Shown here piece after piece: positions 8,596-18,279 of a stretch of 64,000 nucleotides of DNA (position 1 is the first letter of the stretch; the number at the start of each line of letters is the position of its first letter). The stretch lies in assembly GCF_014205225.1 (NCBI RefSeq), contig NZ_JACHNB010000001.1, positions 9,777,501-9,841,500 on the forward strand, in the 5' to 3' direction. The notes beneath the pieces are model-generated. The model saw only the letters and a list, made by a program, of their open reading frames with translations. It did no database searches and had not been told where the DNA came from. The translations under genes and the position numbers were made by a program. This DNA is from Actinoplanes octamycinicus. Its GTDB lineage: Bacteria > Actinomycetota > Actinomycetes > Mycobacteriales > Micromonosporaceae.

Positions 8596-9777
8596 TCACA
8601 AACGCTTGCCGACCATGGCTCCGACCAGGGCGGCTGCGTGCTCCAGCTCGTCCTCGGTGTTGTAGTAGTGCGCCGAGAACCGGACCAGCGGCGGCAGGTT
8701 CCGCTCCTCGGTGTCGAACTGCTGGTGGGCCGGCTCGGTGCTGGTCACGTTAACCCCGGACTCGGCCAGCCGGGCCACCACCAGCTCCGCCTCCACCCCG
8801 TCGACCTGGGCGGTGACGATCGCGCACCGCTCCCGGCCCAGGTCGTGCACGGTCACCCCCGGGGTGTCCTCGAGCAGGCCGCGCATCCGGTCGCCGAGCT
8901 CGGCGTTCCGCTTGCCGATCTCGTCCAGTCCCAGGTTGAGCGCCTGGTCGACGGCCGCGCCCAGGCCGAGCACCGCCGCGTAGTTCAGCTCCCAGGTGGC
9001 GAACCGCTGTGCGCCGGGCACCCAGTCGAAGCCGCGCGCCCCGTCCCACTCCGCCGACTGGATCTCCGCGACGTGCGGGTCGAGCTGCTCCAGCACGCCG
9101 CTGCGGACCCAGAGGAACCCGGTCCCCCGCGGGCCACGCAGGAACTTGCGCCCGGTCCCGCAGAGGAAGTCGCAGCCGATCTCGTCGACGTCGACCGGGA
9201 ACTGCCCCACCGACTGGGTCGCGTCCAGCAGGTAGGGGACGCCGGCGGCGCGGGCGATCCGGCCCACCTCGGCGGCCGGGTTGACCAGGCCGCCCGCGGT
9301 CGGCACGTGGGTCACGCCGATCAGCCTGGTGCGCCCGTCGATCAGGCCGGCCAGCGCGGCGGTGTCGAGCTGGCCGTCCGCGTCGTTCGGCACCACGACC
9401 ACCTCGGCGCCCACCCGCCGGGCCGCCTGCAGGTAGGCGAGAACGTTGCTGCCGTACTCGTTGCGGCCGGTCAGCACCCGGTCGCCGGGCCGCAGCGGCA
9501 CCGAGTAGAACGCCGCCTGCCAGGCGTGCGTCGCGTTGTCGAAGAGCGCGATCTCGTCGGTCCGGCCGCCCAGCAGCTCGGCGAGCCCGGCATAGACGGC
9601 CGCGACCCGGTCGGCGGCCGCGTCGGCCGCCTCGTAGCCACCGATCCGCGCCTCGAGCCCGAGGTGCCCGACGATGGCGTCCAGGGTCTGCTGCGACATC
9701 AGGGCCGCGCCGGCGTTGTTCAGATGGATCCGATTGCGGCAGCCGGGCGTCCCGGCCCGAAGCACGTCCACGTCCAT
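8596..9777 (-). CDS. Class V aminotransferase-fold PLP enzyme
   Basis: A PLP-dependent enzyme of 393 aa in the cysteine desulfurase/isopenicillin-epimerase-like branch. The aspartate that contacts the PLP pyridine nitrogen is in LLDATQSVGQFPVDV, and the Schiff-base lysine is in GTGRKFLRGPRGTGFL. HLNNAGAALM at the N-terminus matches the substrate-binding loop of the fold. The substrate cannot be assigned. It reads away from a tetR-type gene, with a palindromic operator in the 76-bp gap, which suggests TetR control. Downstream is the rib leader on the same strand, but a functional link to riboflavin is not evident. Confidence 0.85.
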   Translation of the reverse strand: MDVDVLRAGTPGCRNRIHLNNAGAALMSQQTLDAIVGHLGLEARIGGYEAADAAADRVAAVYAGLAELLGGRTDEIALFDNATHAWQAAFYSVPLRPGDRVLTGRNEYGSNVLAYLQAARRVGAEVVVVPNDADGQLDTAALAGLIDGRTRLIGVTHVPTAGGLVNPAAEVGRIARAAGVPYLLDATQSVGQFPVDVDEIGCDFLCGTGRKFLRGPRGTGFLWVRSGVLEQLDPHVAEIQSAEWDGARGFDWVPGAQRFATWELNYAAVLGLGAAVDQALNLGLDEIGKRNAELGDRMRGLLEDTPGVTVHDLGRERCAIVTAQVDGVEAELVVARLAESGVNVTSTEPAHQQFDTEERNLPPLVRFSAHYYNTEDELEHAAALVGAMVGKRL

Positions 9778-9818
9778 GTCCGCAGCCTCGCAGATCCGGG
9801 GCGCGGACGCATCTGGCG

Positions 9819-9854
9819 TAGACAGTGTCTATCGGCTCTGGTAGACACTGTCTA
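9819..9854. promoter_or_regulatory. Paired inverted operator in the aminotransferase/tetR gap
   Basis: TAGACAGTGTCTA at 9819-9831 and its exact reverse complement TAGACACTGTCTA at 9842-9854 form a 13-bp inverted repeat with a 10-bp spacer. Each half is itself nearly palindromic, giving two adjacent dyads. The right copy covers the A of the tetR start codon. This is the pattern expected of a TetR-family operator controlling both divergent genes. Confidence 0.8.
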
Positions 9855-10438
9855 TGCCCGCTGACGACGCCTTACGTGATCGGCTCGTCCGGGTCGGCGC
9901 CGAGTTGCTGCGCACCGAAAGTCCCGGCGCGCTCTCACTGCGTGAGATCGCCCGGCGGGCCGGCGTCTCGCACGGCGCGCCGCGCCGCTACTTCCCGACC
10001 CACAAGTCGCTGCTCTCGGCCATCGCCCGGTCCGGGTTCGCCGAGCTCCGGGCGCAGATCGAGGCGGCCCTGCGGTCCGCTCCGGACGACCCGCGGTCGC
10101 AGATCACCAGCTTGGCCCAGATCTACGTACGATTCGCCGCCGCCAACCGGAGCATGTTCGAGCTGATGTTCCGGCACGACCTGCTGGAGACCGGCGGTGA
10201 GCTGGGGCTCCGGGACGCGTCACTGCCCCTCTTCCGGCTCCTGGTCGACCTGGTCGCCGCGGCCCGGCCGGCCGCGCAGCCACCCGCCCAGGTCACCGCC
10301 GCCGCCATCTGGGCCGCCCTGCACGGCACCGCCCAGCTCTGGATCTGGGGCTCGCTGACGCTGGCCACCGGAGCCACCGACCCAGGCCCGTTCATCGACG
10401 CCACCCTCGCCGCCCACCTGGGAAAGGACTCCCGATGA
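9854..10438 (+). CDS. TetR family transcriptional regulator
   Basis: A one-component repressor-type protein of 194 aa. The N-terminal helix-turn-helix is LSLREIARRAGVSHGAPRRY, directly followed by the family phenylalanine and a helix HKSLLSAIARSGF. The C-terminal ligand-binding part contains a late WAALHGTAQLWIWG segment, typical of a WHG-type TetR C-terminal domain. The ATG at 9854 lies inside the operator dyad, so bound repressor would cover the translation start and probably the transcription start as well. It is coupled by ATGA overlap to the downstream acyltransferase. Confidence 0.92.
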   Translation: MPADDALRDRLVRVGAELLRTESPGALSLREIARRAGVSHGAPRRYFPTHKSLLSAIARSGFAELRAQIEAALRSAPDDPRSQITSLAQIYVRFAAANRSMFELMFRHDLLETGGELGLRDASLPLFRLLVDLVAAARPAAQPPAQVTAAAIWAALHGTAQLWIWGSLTLATGATDPGPFIDATLAAHLGKDSR

Positions 10439-11085
10439 CCCGGATGCCACCGCTGTACGCCGTCGCGCACCGCACCCTGGGCGCCGTGCTGCGCGGCCTC
10501 TGGCCGACCACGGTCACCGGCCTGGAGCACCTGCCGGCCGGCTCCGGCGCGATCCTGGCGGCCAACCACCACGCCATCGCCGACCAGTTGTTCCTCGGCG
10601 TCAACACCCCGCGACACATCGCCTTCTGGGCCAAGGCGGAGTACTTCCGCGGCTCCGGGCTCACCCGCCGGGTGGTCACCGGGATGGGCGCCATCCCGGT
10701 CGAGCGGGCCGGTGGCCGGGCGGTGCTCAGCGCCTTCGACGCGGCGGTGCCGATCCTGCGGGCCGGCGGCCTGGTCGCGGTCTTCGTCGAGGGAACCCGC
10801 TCGCCGGACGGGCGGCTCTACCGGGGGCGGACCGGGGCGGCCCGGCTCGCCGCGCAGGCCGGGGTGCCGATCGTCCCGGTCGGGATCCGGGGCACCGATC
10901 AGGTCCGGCCGGCCGGGCGCCGGTTCCCGCGGCGGCACCCGATCCGGCTCGACTTCGGCCCGGCGATCCCGGTGAAGGTGGAATCCGCCCAGGACGCCCG
11001 GCGCGCCACCGACGAGGTGGTCGCCGCCATCCAGGGGATGACCGGCCAGGAATACGCCGGAAAGTACGCTCCCCCACGTACCTAA
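10435..11085 (+). CDS. Lysophospholipid acyltransferase family protein (PlsC-like)
   Basis: Probable 1-acyl-glycerol-3-phosphate acyltransferase or related membrane-associated acyltransferase, 216 aa. The catalytic HX4D motif is in ANHHAIADQLF, the glycerol-phosphate motif is EGTRSPDGRL, and a late block VPIVPVGIRGTDQV matches motif IV. It overlaps the tetR gene by four bases and is presumably controlled by it. The exact acceptor is unknown, since actinobacteria carry many PlsC paralogues. Its stop codon overlaps the stop of the convergent REC-GGDEF gene. Confidence 0.88.
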   Translation: MTRMPPLYAVAHRTLGAVLRGLWPTTVTGLEHLPAGSGAILAANHHAIADQLFLGVNTPRHIAFWAKAEYFRGSGLTRRVVTGMGAIPVERAGGRAVLSAFDAAVPILRAGGLVAVFVEGTRSPDGRLYRGRTGAARLAAQAGVPIVPVGIRGTDQVRPAGRRFPRRHPIRLDFGPAIPVKVESAQDARRATDEVVAAIQGMTGQEYAGKYAPPRT

Positions 11086-12107
11086 ATGGGGGTTTGATCC
11101 TCATCTTTCGCTTCGTTGCGGCGGCGGTCGATCGCGACGTAGGAGCCCGGCTGGGACTTGGCGACCTTCTTCATCTCCGAGGCGACCGCGATCACCATCC
11201 GCGGATCGGTGAACTGCCGGCCGTCCGCGGTCGCCTGGGCCACCCCGATCGACAGCGTGACCAGGGCGGCGCGCTGCTTGTTGCCGCGGCGGTCGGGCAC
11301 CTCGATGTAGCCGCGCTGCGCGTCCTTCGCGTCGTAGAGCCGGTCGGCGGCCGACTCGAAGTCGGTGACCATGCTCTTGGTCAGCGGCAGCACCTGGTCC
11401 GGGTGGCAGATGAAGACGAAGTCGTCGCCGCCGATGTGGCCCAGGAAGATCGACGGCTTGCCGGTGGACGCGCTGGCCCGCTGCAGGCTGCGCGCCATCG
11501 CGGTGATGAACTCGTCGCCCCGGTCGAAACCGTAGACGTCGTTGACGCTCTTGAACCGGTCGATGTCGATGTAGCCCACCGAGTAGTCGCCGCCGGACCG
11601 GATCCGGTCGATGATCTCCCGGCGCACCCGGGCGTTGCCGGGCAGGCCGGTCAGCGGCGAGACCTCGCGGAACTCCTTGTTGCGCCGCAGTGTGGTGGAG
11701 ACCCGGGCGATCAGCTCGGCGGTGTCGAACGGCTTGGTCAGATAGTCGTCGGCGCCGGTGGTCAGCCCGACCACCTTGTCCACCGTCATGCTCCGGGCGG
11801 TCAGCATGATCACCGGGAGCGCGGAGGTCAGCGGGTCGGCCCGCAGATTGCGGATCAGCTCGACCCCGTCCATCCGGGGCATCATCCAGTCGACCAGCGC
11901 CAGGTCCGGCCGGTGCTCCTCCATCAGGTCGAGCGCCTCCTGCCCGTCCCGGGCCCGGATCACCTCGAAGCCGTGCACCTTGAGGTTGAACTCGACGAAG
12001 CTCGCGATGTCCTGGTCGTCGTCGACGACCAGGATGAGGTCCGGTCGTTGCTCCTCGGCGTCGAGCCCGAGGTCCTCGACCACGGGCCCCGGCTCGGAAG
12101 TACTCAC
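11082..12107 (-). CDS. Response regulator with degenerate GGDEF domain
   Basis: A protein of 341 aa. The receiver domain (about residues 23-140) has the acidic pocket VVDDD, phospho-acceptor Asp73 in [13 protein letters not shown] and conserved Lys125 in YLTKPF. The C-terminal GGDEF-like domain (about 150-320) has [15 protein letters not shown], but its signature is GGDDF at 226-230 and the inhibitory RxxD site is not seen. It could be a weak diguanylate cyclase or only a binding domain. No histidine kinase is nearby. GTG start at 12107 overlaps the rpe stop. The c-di-GMP receptor gene bldD lies 21 kb away in this window. Confidence 0.88.
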   Translation of the reverse strand: MSTSEPGPVVEDLGLDAEEQRPDLILVVDDDQDIASFVEFNLKVHGFEVIRARDGQEALDLMEEHRPDLALVDWMMPRMDGVELIRNLRADPLTSALPVIMLTARSMTVDKVVGLTTGADDYLTKPFDTAELIARVSTTLRRNKEFREVSPLTGLPGNARVRREIIDRIRSGGDYSVGYIDIDRFKSVNDVYGFDRGDEFITAMARSLQRASASTGKPSIFLGHIGGDDFVFICHPDQVLPLTKSMVTDFESAADRLYDAKDAQRGYIEVPDRRGNKQRAALVTLSIGVAQATADGRQFTDPRMVIAVASEMKKVAKSQPGSYVAIDRRRNEAKDEDQTPI

Positions 12108-12784
12108 ATCGAGTTCCCCATCCGATTGGCGGCCAGTGCCCGAAGCTTACGCACCGCCTCGGCCGGGTCGGCCATGCCATAGACCGCGGTGCCCGCCACG
12201 AACGCGTCCGCGCCCGCCTCGGCGGCCTGCTCGATGGTGTCCGCGGCGATCCCGCCGTCCACCTCGATGCGCACGTCCAGGTGACCCACCGCGACACGGC
12301 GGCGCACGTCACGCACCTTGTCCAGCATCTCCGGCAGGAACTTCTGCCCGCCGAACCCGGCCTTGATCGTCATGATCAGGACGGTGTCCAGATAGGGCAA
12401 CAACTCCAGGTACGGCTCCACCGGGGTGTCCCGGTCGATCGCCAGGCCGGCCTTGGCCCCGGCCGCGCGCAGCGTCTTGGCCAGCGCCACCGGGTCGTCG
12501 CAGGCCTCCGCGTGGAACGTCACGTTGTACGCCCCCGCCTCGGCGTAGCCCGGCGCCCACCGCTGCGGGTCGGTGATCATCAGGTGCACGTCGAACGGGA
12601 TCGTGGTCGCCTTCCGCAGGCTCTGCACGATCGGCAGGCCGAGCGTCAGGTTGGGCACGAAGTGGTTGTCCATGACATCCACGTGCACCCAGTCGGCGGC
12701 CCCCTCGATGGCGTGCACTTCCTCGGCCAGGCGGGAGAAGTCGGAGGCGAGGATGCTCGGCGCGATGATCGGCGAAGGTGTCAC
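12104..12784 (-). CDS. rpe: Ribulose-phosphate 3-epimerase
   Basis: Interconverts ribulose-5-phosphate and xylulose-5-phosphate in the pentose phosphate pathway. 226 aa TIM barrel. Signatures are [12 protein letters not shown] at the N-terminus, the metal-binding [19 protein letters not shown] and HLMITDP, and [20 protein letters not shown] for the phosphate site. The frame is open upstream, but GTG at 12784 gives the standard length and N-terminus. Coupled by GTGA to the REC-GGDEF gene; rsmB ends 41 bases upstream. Confidence 0.95.
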   Translation of the reverse strand: MTPSPIIAPSILASDFSRLAEEVHAIEGAADWVHVDVMDNHFVPNLTLGLPIVQSLRKATTIPFDVHLMITDPQRWAPGYAEAGAYNVTFHAEACDDPVALAKTLRAAGAKAGLAIDRDTPVEPYLELLPYLDTVLIMTIKAGFGGQKFLPEMLDKVRDVRRRVAVGHLDVRIEVDGGIAADTIEQAAEAGADAFVAGTAVYGMADPAEAVRKLRALAANRMGNSM

Positions 12785-12825
12785 CGAAGCAGTGTATGAC
12801 TCGCGCCGAGCACGTCCCGCACTAG

Positions 12826-14295
12826 TCAGCTGGTCCTTCGCAGGACGGCGAGGAACATCGCGTCGGTGCCGTGCCGGTGCGGCCACAGCTGGACCGTCGG
12901 GCCCGGGCCGAGCCCCGGCATCCCCGGCGGCAGCAGCGGCCGGGCGTCCACGAAGTCGACCTCGACCCCGCTGCGCCGGGCACCCTCGCTGACCGTGACC
13001 TGGGTCTCCACCATGTGAGGGGAACACGTCACGTACGCCACCACGCCGCCCGGGCGGACCGCGCGCAGCGCCGCCACCAGCAACTCGCGCTGCAGCTTGG
13101 TCAGCGGCGGCAGGTCGGCCGGCTGCCGGCGCCAGCGCGACTCCGGCCGCCGGCGCAGCGAGCCCAGCCCGGTGCACGGCGCGTCGACCAGCACCCGGTC
13201 GAACGCCTCCTCCGGCAGGTCCGGGTCGCGGCCCACCGAGCGGCCGTCCATCGGCAGGACGGTCACCGGCATGCCCTCGGTGGCCTGCTCGACCAGGCGG
13301 GCCCGATGCTCGGCCACCTCGACCGCGGTCACCTCGGCGCCCCGGCCGGCGGCGATCGCGCCGATCAGGCCGGTCTTGCCGCCCGGCCCGGCGCACAGGT
13401 CCAGCCAGCGGGTGTCCCGGCCCTCCAGCGGGGCGGCCAGCAGCGCCGCCGCGACCAGCTGGGAACCCTCGTCCTGGACGTGCGCCCGGCCCTCCCGGAT
13501 GGCGGCCAGCTCGCGCGGGGCGCCGCCGTTCAGATACACCGCGTACGGCGAGAAGGCACCGGGGACACCGTTGACCTCGTCGGCCAGCTCGACCGCGTCG
13601 GCCCGGCCCGGACGGGCGCACAGGTGCACCACCGGCGCCTGGTTGTCCTCGATCAGCAGCCGGGCGGTGTCCTCCAGGTCGCCGCCGAGCGCCTCGGCGA
13701 ACGACCGCACGATCCACTCCGGATGGTGGTGGTGCACCGCGAGGTTGCCGACCGGGTCCTCGTCGTGGGACGGGGCCAGTTTCGCCAGCCAGTCGTCGAG
13801 CGAGGTCTCCGAGATGGTGCGCATCACCGCGTTGGCGAACCCGGCCGCGCCCGGCGCCACCGAGCGGACCAGGTCGACCGTCTGGTTCACCGCGGCGTGC
13901 GACGGCACCCGGGTGTAGAGCAGCTGGTAGGCGCCGAGCCGGAGAGCGTCCCGGGCCGGCGGGTCGATCTGCGACAGCTCCCGCCCGGAGGCGTCCGCGA
14001 TGATCAGGTCGAGGGTGCCGAGCGCGCGGAGCGTGCCGTAGGTCAGCTCGGTGGCGAACGCGGCGTCCCGCCCGTGCAGGCCCATCCCGCCGAGGATCTC
14101 GCCCAGCACCAGGTTGGCGTAGGCGTCGTCGCGGTGCACGGCGGCAACCGCCTCGTAGGCGGCCTGGCGCGCCGGGTCCGACGGCGGCCGGCCGGCCCGC
14201 GGCGCGCGACCGCTGCGCTGGTCGCGCGGATGTCCCGGCCCGGACGGCCGGCGAGGGCCGGCGCCGTGCGGCCGTGGAGCCCGATGTTCCGTCAC
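12826..14295 (-). CDS. rsmB: 16S rRNA m5C967 methyltransferase
   Basis: Methylates C967 of 16S rRNA using SAM. About 489 aa. An N-terminal Arg/Pro-rich stretch and NusB-like RNA-binding domain are followed by a Rossmann methyltransferase with [18 protein letters not shown] (SAM binding), the motif IV cysteine in [15 protein letters not shown] and the catalytic motif VI cysteine in [12 protein letters not shown]. The start is taken as GTG at 14295 because it overlaps the fmt stop (GTGA); the frame stays open upstream. Neighbours fmt and def place it in a translation-related run. Confidence 0.94.
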   Translation of the reverse strand: MTEHRAPRPHGAGPRRPSGPGHPRDQRSGRAPRAGRPPSDPARQAAYEAVAAVHRDDAYANLVLGEILGGMGLHGRDAAFATELTYGTLRALGTLDLIIADASGRELSQIDPPARDALRLGAYQLLYTRVPSHAAVNQTVDLVRSVAPGAAGFANAVMRTISETSLDDWLAKLAPSHDEDPVGNLAVHHHHPEWIVRSFAEALGGDLEDTARLLIEDNQAPVVHLCARPGRADAVELADEVNGVPGAFSPYAVYLNGGAPRELAAIREGRAHVQDEGSQLVAAALLAAPLEGRDTRWLDLCAGPGGKTGLIGAIAAGRGAEVTAVEVAEHRARLVEQATEGMPVTVLPMDGRSVGRDPDLPEEAFDRVLVDAPCTGLGSLRRRPESRWRRQPADLPPLTKLQRELLVAALRAVRPGGVVAYVTCSPHMVETQVTVSEGARRSGVEVDFVDARPLLPPGMPGLGPGPTVQLWPHRHGTDAMFLAVLRRTS

Positions 14296-15218
14296 GCGAA
14301 TTTTTCCCCTGCCTCGATACGCATACCGCGCGCCCAATCGGTCGCGGCCATCGGTTTCTTGCCCGCCGCCCGGACCTCGCCGAGCTGCACGGGCGTGGTG
14401 GCGGTGCCGGCGAGCACCTGGGTGCGCTCCACCCGCAGCTCGCCCGGCTCCAGACGCGGCGCGTTGGCGACCGGCCGGACCGGTCCCAGTTTGAGCCGGT
14501 CGTCGCGGAGCGTGGTCCAGGCGCCCGGCGCCGGCGTGCACGCCCGGATCCGCCGGTCGACCGCGAACGCCGGATCGGTCCACCGGACCCGGGCGTCGTC
14601 GGCGGTCAGTTTCGGCGCCAGGCTGACCCCGTCGTGCGGCTGCGGGTGCGCCCGGGCGGTCCCCGCGCCGATCGCGTCGAGCACCGCGACGAGCAGGCCG
14701 GCGCCCTCGTGGGCGAGCCGCTCCAGCAGGTCGCCGGAGGTGTCGTTGAACCGGATCTGGTCGGTGACCGTGCCGTAGACCGGGCCGGTGTCCAGCCCCG
14801 CCTCCAGCTCGAAGACGCTGGCCCCGGTCACCTCGTCGCCGTGCAGCACGGCGTGCTGCACCGGCGCCGCGCCGCGCCAGGCGGGCAGCAGCGAGAAGTG
14901 CAGGTTCACCCAGCCGTGCCGGGGGATCTCCAGGGCCGACGGCGGGACCAGGGCGCCGTAGGCCACCACCGGCACACAGTCCGGCGCCAGGGCGCGCAGG
15001 CGCTCCTGGAAGTCCGGGTCGCGCGGTCTGTCCGGGGTCAGCACCTCGATGCCGCGCTCGTCGGCCCAGGCGCCGACCGGGGAACGGACCAGGCGGCGGC
15101 CGCGGCCGGCCGGGGCGTCCGGGCGGGTCACCACGGCGAGCAGCTCGTGCCCGGACGCGGCGATCGCGTCCAGGCTGGGCAGCGCCACCTCCGGGGTGCC
15201 GGCGAAGACCAGGCGCAT
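14292..15218 (-). CDS. fmt: Methionyl-tRNA formyltransferase
   Basis: Formylates initiator Met-tRNA with 10-formyl-tetrahydrofolate. 308 aa, normal length. [19 protein letters not shown] is the standard N-terminus. The catalytic Asn-His-Asp region lies in [19 protein letters not shown] plus the following conserved Asp. The basic loop [15 protein letters not shown] is a tRNA contact. It starts four bases after def ends, so formylation and deformylation enzymes are co-transcribed. Confidence 0.97.
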   Translation of the reverse strand: MRLVFAGTPEVALPSLDAIAASGHELLAVVTRPDAPAGRGRRLVRSPVGAWADERGIEVLTPDRPRDPDFQERLRALAPDCVPVVAYGALVPPSALEIPRHGWVNLHFSLLPAWRGAAPVQHAVLHGDEVTGASVFELEAGLDTGPVYGTVTDQIRFNDTSGDLLERLAHEGAGLLVAVLDAIGAGTARAHPQPHDGVSLAPKLTADDARVRWTDPAFAVDRRIRACTPAPGAWTTLRDDRLKLGPVRPVANAPRLEPGELRVERTQVLAGTATTPVQLGEVRAAGKKPMAATDWARGMRIEAGEKFA

Positions 15219-15222
15219 CAGC

Positions 15223-15780
15223 TCACCGCCCCACGCCGAAGATGCCCCGGCCGTGCGGGCTCTCCTTGACCGTCGGGGGCTTGGCCGCGTCGTACCACTC
15301 GGCGGCGCGGATCTGCTTCATCGCGTCCTTGCGGCCGGCCGTGTCCAGCCGGTCCAGGAACAGCACGCCGTCCAGGTGGTCGGTCTCGTGCTGCACGCAG
15401 CGGGCCATCAGGCCGGTGCCGACCAGCTGGACCGGCTCGCCGTGCTCGGAGAAACCGTTCGCCACCACGTTCTGCCGGCGCTTGGTGTCGACGTAGATGC
15501 CCGGGATGGAGAGGCAACCCTCCGGTCCGTCCTGCTCCTCGTCGTCCGGGAACGACAGCACCGGGTTGACGATGTGCCCGACCACGTCGTCCACGTCGAA
15601 GGTGAACACCCGCAGGCCGACACCCAGCTGCGGGGCGGCCAGGCCGGCGCCGCCCTCGTCCAGCATCGTGTCGGTCAGATCCTTGACCAGCTTGCGCAGT
15701 TCCTTGTCGAAGTCGACGACCGGATCGGCCGCAGTGCGCAGCACCGGATCGCCGAAGAGACGGATGGGCTGGACGGTCAC
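15223..15780 (-). CDS. def: Peptide deformylase
   Basis: Metalloenzyme that removes the formyl group from nascent proteins. 185 aa. All three family motifs are visible: [10 protein letters not shown] (motif 1), EGCLSIPG with the metal-binding Cys (motif 2) and [12 protein letters not shown] with the HExxH-type zinc/iron site (motif 3). It sits between priA and fmt on the minus strand, 48 bases after priA. Confidence 0.97.
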   Translation of the reverse strand: MTVQPIRLFGDPVLRTAADPVVDFDKELRKLVKDLTDTMLDEGGAGLAAPQLGVGLRVFTFDVDDVVGHIVNPVLSFPDDEEQDGPEGCLSIPGIYVDTKRRQNVVANGFSEHGEPVQLVGTGLMARCVQHETDHLDGVLFLDRLDTAGRKDAMKQIRAAEWYDAAKPPTVKESPHGRGIFGVGR

Positions 15781-15828
15781 GCGGCGGAACTCCTCAGTCT
15801 AAGAAAACGGCTAACACAGTCTACGGAC

Positions 15829-18180
15829 CTAGAAGAGGTCGGCCGGGTCCACCTGGATGCGGACCGGGACCGCCGCCTTGCGGGCGCTGCGCACCCCGGC
15901 GGCCACGTGCAGCGCGTGCGCCAGGTCGGCGGCCCGGGACCGGGACACCCGCAACAGCATCCGCTCCTGCTCGTCGCCGGCCGGAACCGGGCCCAGCTGC
16001 TCGGTGCCGTCCGGCAGGTCGGCGATGCCGAGCAACTCGGCGACAGCCGGCGCCGGGCCGGTGACACTGGCCATCCGAGCCGCCGGCGGGAAACCCAACT
16101 CGCGGCGTTCGGCCAGCTCACGGGCTGCGAACCAGCCCGGGTCCCAGCGCAGCAGGGCCTGCACCGGGGCCAGCGAGCCGTCCGCCACCACGATCACCTT
16201 GCCGCCCTCCGAGCCGGGACGGGCCAGCGCCGACGCGTTCAGCCAGCGGCGCATGGTCTCCTCGGCGGCCCGCAGATCGGCCCGGCTGAGCAGCGCCCAG
16301 GTGTCCAGCAGCAGCACCGTGCCGTAGCCCCCGGCGGCCACCGGCTCGGCGCCCGGGGTGGCCACGACCATGGCCGGCCCGCCCGGGACCGTGTCCAAGA
16401 TCTCGTCCCGGCCGGAGGTGCGCACCGGCACACCCGGGAACGCCCGGCCCAGCTCCTCGGCGGTCCGCCGGGCGCCGATGATCGACGCGCGCAGCCGCCG
16501 CTCGCCGCAGACCGGGCACTGGTAGGCCGGGAAGTTCCGTCCGCACCACAGGCAGACCGGCACGTCCCGGGCGCTGTGCAGGGCCAGTGGACCGGAGCAT
16601 TTCGGGCAACGGGCCGGATTTCGGCACTCCACGCAGGCCACCGCCGGCAGGTAACCCCGCCGCGGCACCTGGACCAGCACCGGCGCGCCGGCCTGCAACG
16701 CGCCCCGAGCCGCCTGCCAGGCCACGCTCGGCAGCCGTGCGGTCACCGCGCCCGGATCCCGGGCCAGCTGCGGATCGTCGCCGGTCGGCGAGATCATCGG
16801 CTGCCGGCGGCGGAGCACGCCCCGGTCCGCGACGATCTCCCGGGCCCAGCCGGTCTCCAGCAGCAGCTGCCCCTCGCCGGTCCGGGCGAAACCGCCGACC
16901 AGGGCGGCGCAGTCGGCCAGCCGGGCGCGGGTGAGCAGCACGTCGCGGGCGTGCGGATAGGGCGAGCGGGGCTCGGCGTGCAGGTCGTCGCCGTCGTCCC
17001 AGATCACCACCAGGCCCAGGTCGGCGACCGGGGCCCACATCGCGGCCCGGGTGCCGGCCACCACCGGCACCTGATGCCGGCTGGCGGCGAGGAACCGCCG
17101 GTAGCGCTCGGCCGGGCCGAGCGCCGCGTTCAGCGCGACGTGCCGGCCGGCGCCGAGCACCTCGGTCAGCGCGCGGTCGACGCGGTCCAGGTCACGCGCG
17201 TCGGCGACCACGATGACCACGCCCCGGCCGCCGCGCACGGTGGCCGCGGCCGCCTCCGCGATCCGGAGCGGCCAGTCCTCGCCCGGCAGCGCCGACCAGA
17301 CCGCCCGGGGGGCGCGGCCGTCCTCCAGGGCCCGCAGATAGGCCGGGCCGGCCGCATAAGCGTCCCAGCCACCCGCGGCGGGCGGGCGGAAAGCGGGCGG
17401 GCCCTCGGCAGCCGGGTCACCCTCACCGGACGCCGGCACCGCTGACTGCTGCCGCCCGCCGGGGCCCTCACCGGCTCCCGTCGCGAGCGCCTCGGGCTCG
17501 GCCACTGCGGCCACCCCGGGCTGCCCCGCCGCGACCGCCTCCAGTTGACCCGCCGGGACCGCTGCGGGCTGCCCCGCTGCGACCGCCGCCGGCTGGTCCG
17601 CCACGCCCGCTCCGGGCTGCCCCGCCACGCCCACTCCGGGCTGCCCCGCCACGGCCGCCTCTGGCCGCTCCGCCACGGCCGCCTCTGGCCGCTCCGCCGC
17701 GGCCGCCTCCGGCCGGTCCGCCGCGATGCCGTCCCCCGCCACGCCGCTCGTGGCCGCGCCGGCCGCGGGATCGTGCCGCGACCTGGGCGGGGCCGCCTGC
17801 GACTCCACCCGTGCGTGCCGGGGTGGCACCGCGAGCCGCAGCACGTCCGCCAGGCTCCCCGCATAGCGGTCCGCGACGGCCCGGGCGGCCCGGACCACCT
17901 CCGGGTCGAGCACCCGCTCCGGGGAGACGACCTTCTCCAGGAAGGCCAGCCGGCCCTGATGCTCCGAGGCCTCGGCCCGGGCCAGCAGGAACCCGCCGAC
18001 CAGCTGGCCGGCGAACCGCACCTTCACCCGCACGCCGGGCTGCGCCGCCTCGTCGTCGGCGCTGGAGACCAGATAATCGAACGGCCGGTCCAGGTGCGGC
18101 AACGGCACGTCGACACACACCCGGGCCACCGGCAGACGCTCCGCCGGCTCCCGCTCCGCACGCACACTCTTGGTCCCCAT
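15829..18180 (-). CDS. priA: Primosomal protein N' (PriA), probably without helicase activity
   Basis: Replication-restart protein homologue of about 783 aa. The N-terminal DNA-binding part (ARVCVDVPLPHLDRPFDYLV) and the eight-cysteine zinc segment (from CVECRNPARCPKC to QCPVC) are clear. I see no Walker A GxGKT or DEAH box, as is known for actinobacterial PriA, so it probably lacks ATP-driven unwinding. Residues about 150-235 are an insertion of octapeptide repeats of the type ERPEAAVA/GQPGVGVA, encoded by near-identical 24-bp units at about 17480-17730. ATG at 18180 is chosen over an upstream extension of low-complexity sequence. Confidence 0.92.
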   Translation of the reverse strand: MGTKSVRAEREPAERLPVARVCVDVPLPHLDRPFDYLVSSADDEAAQPGVRVKVRFAGQLVGGFLLARAEASEHQGRLAFLEKVVSPERVLDPEVVRAARAVADRYAGSLADVLRLAVPPRHARVESQAAPPRSRHDPAAGAATSGVAGDGIAADRPEAAAAERPEAAVAERPEAAVAGQPGVGVAGQPGAGVADQPAAVAAGQPAAVPAGQLEAVAAGQPGVAAVAEPEALATGAGEGPGGRQQSAVPASGEGDPAAEGPPAFRPPAAGGWDAYAAGPAYLRALEDGRAPRAVWSALPGEDWPLRIAEAAAATVRGGRGVVIVVADARDLDRVDRALTEVLGAGRHVALNAALGPAERYRRFLAASRHQVPVVAGTRAAMWAPVADLGLVVIWDDGDDLHAEPRSPYPHARDVLLTRARLADCAALVGGFARTGEGQLLLETGWAREIVADRGVLRRRQPMISPTGDDPQLARDPGAVTARLPSVAWQAARGALQAGAPVLVQVPRRGYLPAVACVECRNPARCPKCSGPLALHSARDVPVCLWCGRNFPAYQCPVCGERRLRASIIGARRTAEELGRAFPGVPVRTSGRDEILDTVPGGPAMVVATPGAEPVAAGGYGTVLLLDTWALLSRADLRAAEETMRRWLNASALARPGSEGGKVIVVADGSLAPVQALLRWDPGWFAARELAERRELGFPPAARMASVTGPAPAVAELLGIADLPDGTEQLGPVPAGDEQERMLLRVSRSRAADLAHALHVAAGVRSARKAAVPVRIQVDPADLF

Positions 18181-18279
18181 CGCCGAACATTCTGCCCGCC
18201 CCCTCCGACAATTCCGGTCGCAGGCGAGGGCACGGCGGCAGCCGGCCGGGATCAGTGGGCCAGGCAGGTCACCGTCAGG
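18181..18279. other. Start of priA-metK gap, no gene seen
   Basis: The gap between priA and metK (18181-18725, 545 bases) has no convincing gene on either strand. This first part should contain the priA promoter. The rest is the 69-bp tandem repeat, about 120 bases without recognisable features, and the metK terminator. Confidence 0.5.
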
